The notes below the pieces were generated by a model. It ran no database searches. It had not been told where the DNA came from and worked only from the letters and a program-made list of their open reading frames with translations. DNA of 5,500 nucleotides from Peptococcaceae bacterium (GTDB taxonomy: Bacteria > Bacillota > Desulfitobacteriia > Desulfitobacteriales > Syntrophobotulaceae), in the NCBI GenBank assembly GCA_012523535.1, contig JAAYII010000158.1, forward strand, positions 1 through 5,500, given 5' to 3'. Position 1 is the stretch's first letter; the number at the start of each line of letters is the position of its first letter. Made by a program: the position numbers and the translations under genes. Of this stretch, positions 1 to 5,180 are shown one piece after another.

Positions 1-92
1 GAGGTCAAACCGCGATAATATACTCTTTTACCTACTTCAACGAGTTGTTGGCGCAAATTGTTTATTTCTTCGGATTTAACAGCCATATTCAA
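1..92 (-). CDS. Class II aldolase/adducin-family protein, N-terminal fragment (runs off the left edge)
   Basis: Only about the first 30 codons are present. From the ATG at 86-84 the protein begins MAVKSEEINNLRQQLVEVGK and continues RVYYRGLT. The pattern LRxxLVxxGKRxYxRGLT is typical of the N-terminal helix of class II aldolases (fuculose-phosphate aldolase, ribulose-5-phosphate 4-epimerase and relatives), where it is usually followed by the GTxGNxS loop. Those enzymes are zinc-dependent and act on sugar phosphates in the cytoplasm, but the metal-binding histidines lie outside the window, so substrate and exact function cannot be given. Two starts are possible. A TTG at 92-90 lies 8 nt from a GGAGG (105-101), while the ATG at 86-84 is 14 nt away. 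RBS spacing favours the TTG, which adds only Met-Asn. The gene lies about 95 nt after the hydrogenase stop, on the same strand, with no terminator visible between them, so read-through from the hydrogenase gene is plausible. Confidence 0.55.
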   Translation of the reverse strand, partial: MNMAVKSEEINNLRQQLVEVGKRVYYRGLT

Positions 93-100
93 ATCTATTA

Positions 101-105
101 CCTCC
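101..105 (-). promoter_or_regulatory. Ribosome binding site of the class II aldolase-like gene
   Basis: GGAGG on the minus strand. It lies 8 nt before an in-frame TTG (92-90) and 14 nt before the first ATG (86-84). The spacing makes the TTG the likelier start, with the ATG as the alternative. Confidence 0.6.
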
Positions 106-186
106 AAACTGCCTGCGATATATACAGAACCCAATCCCTTACCCACTAATGTTATTATTTCCCCTGTTGTTATTTAATAGAATTTG

Positions 187-1308
187 TTATTGGACAGAAG
201 TTAAAATTAACTTGGGCAAATTTTGATTGAGGTTTTGGACTGCCGACTCCTCTATCTGCTTTCCGTCCAGAGTAATATAAATCGACCCCGGATGGTTTTC
301 CTTTAAACGGATGGTTTTCACGGTTACAAAAGCGTCCATTTTCATTTCTTTAATTTGGGTATAAATATTGCCAAATAACTCTTTGGATCCCCGGCTCGTA
401 CACTTGTCACAGGTACAAATAGTAAATTCGTGGGTAACATAGGCCGAATCACCCATACGGCGAGCGCTTTGACCGTAATCACCATGAAAAGGACTGTAGT
501 GAGTATGAAGTAACTTTCGCGCCAATTCGGAATTGGGTTCGCCGTAAAAATCTCGATATAGTCTTAAAATATCGGGATCTTCTTGAGATTTACGATATTT
601 TGAGGTCTTATCAATGTTAATTAGCACTTGTTGTCTTTTCTGCAGGGTGTCAATCTTTTCCGGTACGGCATGTCCCGCCCCGGCAATACAGCCGCCCGGG
701 CAAGCCATAACTTCAATCAAGTCATAGCCCACATCCTCACCGGCTATAATTTTTTCCACGATCAACTCAGCGTTATGGAGGCCGCTGACGACAGCGACAT
801 GCAATTCTTTACCGTTGACTTCGACCGTTGATTCCTTAAGACCTGCAAAACCTCTGACTTCCTTGAAATCCAATTGATCGGCAAGGACTTTGCCGGTAAG
901 TTTTTCCACTGCCATACGAAGGGCGGCTTCGGCCACCCCGCCTGAGGCCCCGAATAAAATACCTGCACCGGAAACTTGCTTATAAGGTTCGCAGAAATCT
1001 TGAGGTTCGATGGTGGAAGGATCAATCAGTTTTAGATCAACCATTTCCAGCATTTCCATGGTAGTGAGCACGGCATCAACATCCCGGACCCCATCCGGGG
1101 CAAATTCCGGACGTGAAGCTTCATATTTTTTGGCAATGCAAGGAACTATGGAAACGACATAAAGATCCTTTTTATCAATTCCCGCCAGTTGAGCAAAATG
1201 ATTTTTTACCGTAGCTCCCATCATCATTTGGGGAGATTTACAACTGGACAATGAGGGATGATCTCCGGATAACGCCTTTCCACAAAGTTGATCCAGCCCG
1301 GACAACAA
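187..1308 (-). CDS. [FeFe]-hydrogenase, C-terminal part (L2 and L3 H-cluster motifs, small-subunit segment, thioredoxin-like tail); separated from its N-terminal part by a frameshift
   Basis: The open frame is 373 codons, but only residues 20-373 (from about 1251) look like hydrogenase. The first 19 codons are an out-of-frame reading of the L1 region, and the formal start is a TTG with no RBS, so this is not an independent gene. The hydrogenase part begins LSSCKSPQ, then gives the L2 motif VPCIAKKYE (Cys57, Lys60), FGASGGV at 119-125, and the L3 motif EVMACPGGC (Cys203, Cys207). With L1 these supply the four cysteines that hold the H-cluster and its bridge to the diiron site. Residues ~240-272, ending in LLHTHY, match the small-subunit-like segment of monomeric enzymes. 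Residues ~290-373 resemble a thioredoxin-like [2Fe-2S] domain: Cys298-x4-Cys303 followed by SRG is kept, but there is no cysteine afterwards. L2 has Val for the usual Met, and L3 continues IAGAGHAV rather than the usual xxGGGQP. Restored to the upstream frame, these become residues 799-1152. Confidence 0.85.
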   Translation of the reverse strand: MLSGLDQLCGKALSGDHPSLSSCKSPQMMMGATVKNHFAQLAGIDKKDLYVVSIVPCIAKKYEASRPEFAPDGVRDVDAVLTTMEMLEMVDLKLIDPSTIEPQDFCEPYKQVSGAGILFGASGGVAEAALRMAVEKLTGKVLADQLDFKEVRGFAGLKESTVEVNGKELHVAVVSGLHNAELIVEKIIAGEDVGYDLIEVMACPGGCIAGAGHAVPEKIDTLQKRQQVLINIDKTSKYRKSQEDPDILRLYRDFYGEPNSELARKLLHTHYSPFHGDYGQSARRMGDSAYVTHEFTICTCDKCTSRGSKELFGNIYTQIKEMKMDAFVTVKTIRLKENHPGSIYITLDGKQIEESAVQNLNQNLPKLILTSVQ

Positions 1309-3644
1309 GAAGTAAACTGGGGCATAACCCCGCCCGAATTTAAACGGTTGAGAAACTCTGTGGTTTCTTCCACGATTGTTAAATCTGCAGCAAAAGTAAA
1401 ATCAAATACTTTATCGAAACCCAATTTTAGCAGAAGACCGGCCATAAAAGAAGAGGCTTCATTAAAAGGAATCTTATAATATGATGAAACCACGCTCCGT
1501 ACCGCAGGTGCCACGAAGGCCACAACTGTTTTAGAAGGATCGTTAATAGCCCTGAAAACTCTACCTTTTTCGCTGCGGTAATCCAACGCACCACAGGGAC
1601 AAGCATTTACACATTGGCCACAACTTACACAGTCGGTCTTTTCCAAAGGTAGGCCGCTCTTGGTACCGACCAGTTGCCGTCCATGCTTCATATAGAAAGT
1701 TAAAATGCTCGGGCCTTCGACTTCATCGCAAGCTGCGATACAGCGGCCACAGGAAATGCATTTGTTGTGGTCACGGGTAATTATGGGGTGGTCTTGAACT
1801 ATTGGGATATAGGGACGTTCGTGAACCGGTTTTACATATTCAACCTTGTGAGCGCTTGCTTCCTTTCTTAAATCGCATTTATAGCGTTGGTGACAACCGC
1901 ATTTTAGACAACGACGAGCTTCTTCAACCGCAGTCATTTCGCTATAGCCTATTTCAACTTCTCGGAAGTTGTTCTTGCGTTCTTCAGGAGGAATTTGGGG
2001 CATGGGAGCCCGCGGGATTTTGGGCCTTTCTTCAAATTCCCATTTCGGTAAATCTTCCATGGAACCACGGCTGCAGCTATAATCAACAGGTTGCTCTTTG
2101 ATATATCCTTTCATCAAAAAGCTGTCCATACATTCAGCGTTATGCCGCCCGGCTGCTACGGCCTGGATCACGGTAGCCGGCCCGATTACACAGTCTCCTC
2201 CGGCAAAAATGTTCATTTCCGAAGTCTGAAAAGTTTTCCCGTCAATTTCTATATCTCCCCATTTATTCAGTTTGACCGGAAGGTCATGATAGAGAAATTG
2301 GGTATTGGTACTTTGGCCTATAGCCCCGATAATCGTGTCGGCTTCGAAGGCATACTCACTGCCCTCAATGGGGATGGGACGGCGACGGCCTGAACGGTCA
2401 GGTTCTCCTAAAGTCATCCTAATGCAATGCAGCATTTTTTTGCCGTTTTCCAAGACAATTTTACTGGGGGTGGTCAAAAAATGCATCTCCACGCCCTCGT
2501 TTAAAGCTTCTTCCACTTCATAGTGAGCAGCGGGAATTTCCACCCGGGAACGACGATAGATGAGCTTAACCGACTTTGCTCCCAACCGAATAGCGGTACG
2601 AGCACAATCCATGGCCGTATTCCCGCCGCCGATAACCACTACTTTGTCTCCCAACTTGATTTCCGCATCCTTAGCCACCTGCTCCAAAAATCTGATTCCC
2701 GACCATACACCTTCCAGGTTTTCTCCTTCAATTTGTAAAGGGGTTGCCTGCCAACAACCTATTGCCAGGTAGACGGCGTCAAAATCTTGATGCAGGTCCT
2801 CCAGCCGTATATGAATCCCAAGAGTCTTGTTCGTCATAATTTTAACGCCCAGCTTTTTAATTATATCGATTTCTTTGTCCAGGATGTTCTTTGGCAAGCG
2901 GTACTCCGGAATACCGTATCTCAACATCCCACCGGCCTGGGGATGACGTTCAAATACTGTAACATCATGACCTTTGAGCGCACTGTAATAAGCAGCGCTA
3001 AGACCTGAAGGCCCAGCTCCCACAATTGCTATCTTCTTGCCTGTTGACGGTTTTTTGGCAGGAGTATAAGGTTTTTCTCTGGCCAAATCCCAATCAGCCA
3101 AAAACCGTTTAATGTGGTTAATTGCTACGGGCGTATCCACCAGGTTGCGGCGGCATTGGCTCTCGCAAGGATGGGGACAAACCCGGCCGCGAACGGAAGG
3201 AAAAGGATTTTTTTCTTTAATAACAGCGATAGCTTTTTCAAAATTACCGTTGCTTGTCAAATGAATGTAATCTTGAATATCTATATTGGCAGGGCATGTC
3301 ATTACACAGGGGGCAACGCAGTCCGCGTTATGATCGGCCAATATTTGCTCCAGGCGAATTTTGCGATAATTCTCCAGCCTGGGACTATTGGTACAAATTA
3401 CCATCCCTTCCTTAATCGGAGTTTGGCAAGCCTTTACATCCCGCTTGTCTTTTCCTTCGCCTAATTCTACCACGCATAAACCGCAATTGCCATTGGAACG
3501 CTCCAGCCTGATGTCATAGCAAAGATGGGGAATATGGATGTCTTCTTGAAGCAAGGCCTGCAGGATGGTCAAATCATCATAAACTTCTATGTTATGACCA
3601 TTAACCGTAACTTTGATACGCCTGTGACCAGAAATATCTTTCAT
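1224..3644 (-). CDS. NAD(P)H-linked [FeFe]-hydrogenase fused to a GltD-like flavin module, N-terminal part (806 codons, truncated by a frameshift)
   Basis: Predicted cytoplasmic enzyme exchanging electrons between NAD(P)H and H2. Domains in order: a NuoG-like [2Fe-2S] ferredoxin (1-90; Cys42, 54, 57, 73); a GltD-type [4Fe-4S] segment (105-180; Cys109, 113, 117 and CPHPCESQC at 156-164); an FAD Rossmann fold (GAGPSG, 209-214); an NAD(P) Rossmann fold (GGGNTAMD, 339-346, then YRRSR at 363-367, whose arginines suit NADPH); a second FAD motif (AGGD, 481-484); a Cys-rich linker (Cys579, 582, 584, 590); two [4Fe-4S] ferredoxin motifs (Cys629/632/635/639 and 672/675/678/682); and the start of the H-cluster domain with L1, TSCCPGW, at 778-784. 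Glu760, Glu763 and Cys780 match the proton-transfer residues of Clostridium pasteurianum CpI (Glu279, Glu282, Cys299) at identical spacing. Translation leaves the hydrogenase frame after His798 and stops 8 codons later. The start is well supported by GGAGG 7 nt upstream. NADPH preference and the direction of catalysis are inferred. Confidence 0.9.
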   Translation of the reverse strand: MKDISGHRRIKVTVNGHNIEVYDDLTILQALLQEDIHIPHLCYDIRLERSNGNCGLCVVELGEGKDKRDVKACQTPIKEGMVICTNSPRLENYRKIRLEQILADHNADCVAPCVMTCPANIDIQDYIHLTSNGNFEKAIAVIKEKNPFPSVRGRVCPHPCESQCRRNLVDTPVAINHIKRFLADWDLAREKPYTPAKKPSTGKKIAIVGAGPSGLSAAYYSALKGHDVTVFERHPQAGGMLRYGIPEYRLPKNILDKEIDIIKKLGVKIMTNKTLGIHIRLEDLHQDFDAVYLAIGCWQATPLQIEGENLEGVWSGIRFLEQVAKDAEIKLGDKVVVIGGGNTAMDCARTAIRLGAKSVKLIYRRSRVEIPAAHYEVEEALNEGVEMHFLTTPSKIVLENGKKMLHCIRMTLGEPDRSGRRRPIPIEGSEYAFEADTIIGAIGQSTNTQFLYHDLPVKLNKWGDIEIDGKTFQTSEMNIFAGGDCVIGPATVIQAVAAGRHNAECMDSFLMKGYIKEQPVDYSCSRGSMEDLPKWEFEERPKIPRAPMPQIPPEERKNNFREVEIGYSEMTAVEEARRCLKCGCHQRYKCDLRKEASAHKVEYVKPVHERPYIPIVQDHPIITRDHNKCISCGRCIAACDEVEGPSILTFYMKHGRQLVGTKSGLPLEKTDCVSCGQCVNACPCGALDYRSEKGRVFRAINDPSKTVVAFVAPAVRSVVSSYYKIPFNEASSFMAGLLLKLGFDKVFDFTFAADLTIVEETTEFLNRLNSGGVMPQFTSCCPGWINFVERRYPEIIPHCPVVNLPK
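1249..1253 (-). other. Frameshift site: apparent one-base deletion inside the hydrogenase H-cluster domain
   Basis: On the minus strand the upstream frame reads PEIIPH and then CPVVNLPK-stop (TGA at 1226-1224). The other frame continues LSSCKSPQ, exactly what should follow in [FeFe]-hydrogenases. The sequence CATTG would join the two frames if it were CATTTG, meaning one A is missing from the plus-strand run at 1250-1251. Restoration yields one protein of about 1152 residues, coded 3644 to 187. The restored Ser800 falls at the position of CpI Ser319 (20 residues after the proton-shuttle Cys), and the L2 cysteine falls 56 residues after that Cys, as in CpI. Both flanking halves keep their motifs, so this is a sequencing or assembly error or a very fresh mutation rather than an old pseudogene. 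Confidence 0.85.
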
Positions 3645-3651
3645 TCTAACA

Positions 3652-3656
3652 CCTCC
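3652..3656 (-). promoter_or_regulatory. Ribosome binding site of the hydrogenase gene
   Basis: GGAGG on the minus strand, 7 nt before the ATG at 3644-3642. It fixes the hydrogenase start. Confidence 0.85.
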
Positions 3657-3719
3657 ATTCTCTCTAATACCTACCTCTATCGTCCTTACTTACCGTTACC
3701 TAAAATTTCCGTAAAGTAT

Positions 3720-3749
3720 ATTATATCAGACTTTAAGCGTAATTAAGAA
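3720..3749 (-). promoter_or_regulatory. Extended -10 promoter of the hydrogenase gene
   Basis: The minus strand carries TGATATAAT at 3728-3720, a consensus -10 (TATAAT) preceded by the TGn extension. The best -35 match at 18-bp spacing is TTCTTA (3749-3744), which is weak, as is common for extended -10 promoters. Transcription would begin near 3713, giving a leader of about 70 nt that is purine-rich (several GGTA and GAGG units) and shows no obvious folded element. Confidence 0.6.
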
Positions 3750-3769
3750 CATTTTTAAAATTTCTCTGA

Positions 3770-3798
3770 ATTATACGAAAAATGCAGGCAATTTTCGT
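3770..3798 (-). promoter_or_regulatory. Candidate operator: 24-bp near-perfect palindrome abutting a second TATAAT
   Basis: Positions 3775-3798 form a palindrome with 10 of 12 base pairs matched: outer arms ACGAAAA and TTTTCGT on the minus strand, with a TGC/GCA core. Its downstream end is the first base of a TATAAT (3775-3770). It therefore covers the region between -12 and about -36 of that possible promoter, and is centred about 74 bp upstream of the predicted start from the extended -10 promoter. The TATAAT has no good -35 at 17 bp (ACGAAA). This layout suits a dimeric repressor or activator controlling the hydrogenase gene. I do not recognise the regulator family. Confidence 0.4.
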
Positions 3799-3814
3799 TT
3801 AATTTGAAGCAATA

Positions 3815-3853
3815 ATAAATACGGTTTAGAGTTATTTTCTAAACCGTATTTAT
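3815..3853 (-). terminator. Perfect 16-bp hairpin, probable terminator of the serC-serA operon
   Basis: Arms 3815-3830 and 3838-3853 are perfectly complementary over 16 bp with a 7-nt loop. The stem is AT-rich with a short ACGG/CCGT core. It begins 112 nt after the serA stop codon, where serC-serA transcripts should end before the hydrogenase promoter. The following minus-strand sequence (TATTGCTTC) is only moderately T-rich, so termination may be inefficient. A protein-binding or RNA-stabilising role is the alternative. Confidence 0.5.
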
Positions 3854-3854
3854 C

Positions 3855-3892
3855 TAATGTCAAACAAATTATATAATGTCAAACAAATTATA
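3855..3892. repeat. Exact 19-bp tandem duplication in the serA-hydrogenase gap
   Basis: The unit taatgtcaaacaaattata occurs at 3855-3873 and again at 3874-3892 with no mismatch and no spacer. On the minus strand each unit contains TTGACA within a loose TAAT...ATTA dyad. It sits directly beside the 16-bp hairpin. It could be slippage in AT-rich DNA or a doubled protein-binding site. Confidence 0.8.
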
Positions 3893-3965
3893 ACTTTATT
3901 TTTGGTATTTTTATATCCCTGTACTTTTTATATTTTATTTTATAGCTGTATTTTATAACTTCTAT
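3893..3965. other. AT-rich spacer after serA
   Basis: Part of the 321-bp gene-free gap at 3645-3965, made almost wholly of A and T. The 10-mer ttttataact occurs at 3951-3960 and again at 3969-3978, the second copy overlapping the serA stop codon. No gene or RNA is seen. The rest of the gap is covered by the repeat, hairpin, palindrome and promoter entries. Confidence 0.6.
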
Positions 3966-5129
3966 TTATTTTATAACTCTTACTCTTAAAACACCTTCTA
4001 TTTGTTCTATTTTGTGAGCGACTTCAGGGGTAACCGGTGAATCGGTATCCAATAGGGTATAGGCATATTGACCTTTGCTCTTATTGATCATATCGGGAAT
4101 ATTAATGTTTTCTTTGGCCAAAGCAGAGGTAAATTGGCTGATCATATTGGGTATATTACGATGATAAACCGCAATTCGGCCTTCGTTGTCAGGATGACCG
4201 TTGTCGCAGTCCGGATAGTTAACGGAGTTGGTTATGGCCCCGTTTTCCAGGAATGCCATGAGCTGGGTGACGGCCATTACGGCACAGTTTTCTTCCGATT
4301 CACAGGTTGACGCACCTAAATGCGGAATGGCGATTACGCCATCTAAGCCTATGATCTTAGGAGTCGGGAAGTCAGTGACATATTTGGCGACTTTTCCGGA
4401 TTTTAGAGCTTGAATTAAATCGTCTTCATTCACCAGCAAATCCCGTGAGAAGTTAAGCAGACGAACTCCGTCTTTCATCATGGCAAATGTTTTTGCATTA
4501 AACATTCCTTTAGTACTGTCCGTGAGCGGCACATGGACCGTAATAAAATCGCATTCCCGACAAATTTCTTCTAAGGATTTACTGGGTTTAATGTATTTGG
4601 AAAGCTTCCAGGCTGAACGAACGGAGATATAAGGATCATAACCGTAAACATCCATTCCCAATTTTATGGCTGAGTTGGCAACCAGAGTGCCGATAGCTCC
4701 AAGCCCAATGACTCCAAGTTTTTTGCCGATGATTTCGATGCCGGCAAAGTCAGACTTTTTCTTTTCCACCAGATTGGCGATATCCGGGTTTTCTTTTTGA
4801 GAGTTTACCCAATTCACACCGCCGATAATATCCCGGGAAGCCAGGAATAGGGCTGCCAAAACAATTTCTTTTACCCCGTTGGCATTGGCACCCGGAGTAT
4901 TGAAGACCACAATTCCCTGTTCTGAACATCTATCGATAGGAATATTGTTCACTCCGGCTCCGGCACGGGCAATTGCTTTTATTGATTTCGGAAATTCCAA
5001 ATCATGGAGATTGGCGCTTCTAACAAGCAAGGCATCGGCTTCTTCGAGGTTTTCCGTTAATGTATAATTTTCCGTAAAATGATCCAAGCCATGTTGGTCT
5101 ATTTTATTCAAGCATTTAATCTTAAACAT
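3966..5129 (-). CDS. serA: D-3-phosphoglycerate dehydrogenase, short ACT-containing form
   Basis: Oxidises 3-phosphoglycerate to 3-phosphohydroxypyruvate with NAD+, the first step of serine synthesis in the cytoplasm. The protein has 387 residues, the usual size for the short SerA type that lacks the intervening ASB domain. Visible features: an N-terminal substrate-binding region with RAGAGVNNI (55-63); a Rossmann fold with GLGAIG (142-147) and acidic Asp165 in the GYDPY strand; the catalytic Arg229 in NFSRD; and the catalytic His270 in PHLGAST. The C-terminal ~70 residues (about 318-387, starting RIAVYHRNIPNMISQ) form an ACT domain that often mediates serine feedback. The segment that normally carries the catalytic Glu (xVFxxEP) reads YVTDFPTPK here, so that residue is not obvious. 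AAGGAG lies 7 nt before the ATG. It follows serC by 51 nt on the same strand, which suggests co-transcription. Another D-2-hydroxyacid dehydrogenase is possible but less likely next to serC. Confidence 0.93.
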   Translation of the reverse strand: MFKIKCLNKIDQHGLDHFTENYTLTENLEEADALLVRSANLHDLEFPKSIKAIARAGAGVNNIPIDRCSEQGIVVFNTPGANANGVKEIVLAALFLASRDIIGGVNWVNSQKENPDIANLVEKKKSDFAGIEIIGKKLGVIGLGAIGTLVANSAIKLGMDVYGYDPYISVRSAWKLSKYIKPSKSLEEICRECDFITVHVPLTDSTKGMFNAKTFAMMKDGVRLLNFSRDLLVNEDDLIQALKSGKVAKYVTDFPTPKIIGLDGVIAIPHLGASTCESEENCAVMAVTQLMAFLENGAITNSVNYPDCDNGHPDNEGRIAVYHRNIPNMISQFTSALAKENINIPDMINKSKGQYAYTLLDTDSPVTPEVAHKIEQIEGVLRVRVIK

Positions 5130-5136
5130 TTTGATA

Positions 5137-5142
5137 CTCCTT
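5137..5142 (-). promoter_or_regulatory. Ribosome binding site of serA
   Basis: AAGGAG on the minus strand, 7 nt before the serA ATG at 5129-5127. It confirms the start. Confidence 0.8.
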
Positions 5143-5180
5143 TGCTTACGTTTTATTAATTAAATTAAATCTGGCGTTCC

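Noticed and set aside
762..1025. Minus-strand 87-codon ORF inside the hydrogenase
   Set aside because: It overlaps the conserved hydrogenase frame throughout and shows no recognisable motif or RBS; it is a shadow frame.
1224..1226. TGA stop read as selenocysteine
   Set aside because: The eight codons before the TGA are already out of the hydrogenase frame and match nothing, so the stop results from the frameshift.
1224..1308. Programmed -1 ribosomal frameshift joining the two hydrogenase frames
   Set aside because: A -1 shift would be the required direction, but there is no X-XXY-YYZ slippery heptamer near CATTG, no evident upstream Shine-Dalgarno stimulator and no strong downstream stem. 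A one-base deletion is simpler.
187..1308. The 373-codon frame as an independent hydrogenase subunit
   Set aside because: Its first 19 codons are an out-of-frame copy of the L1 region, its start is TTG without an RBS, and it lacks L1, so it could not assemble an H-cluster alone.
1288..3746. Several plus-strand ORFs of 63-116 codons opposite the hydrogenase gene
   Set aside because: They lie antisense to strongly conserved coding sequence, have no family motifs, and are explained by the codon bias of the minus-strand gene.
3731..3755. Possible Rex- or FNR-type operator near the hydrogenase -35 region (CTTAA...TTAA)
   Set aside because: The half-sites are short, asymmetric and AT-only; they do not match either consensus well enough to report.
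3855..3892. CRISPR array
   Set aside because: Only two 19-bp units with no spacer between them and no cas genes; it is a simple tandem duplication.
4068..5067. Plus-strand ORFs of 61-80 codons opposite serA
   Set aside because: Antisense shadows of serA with no motif or credible start signal.
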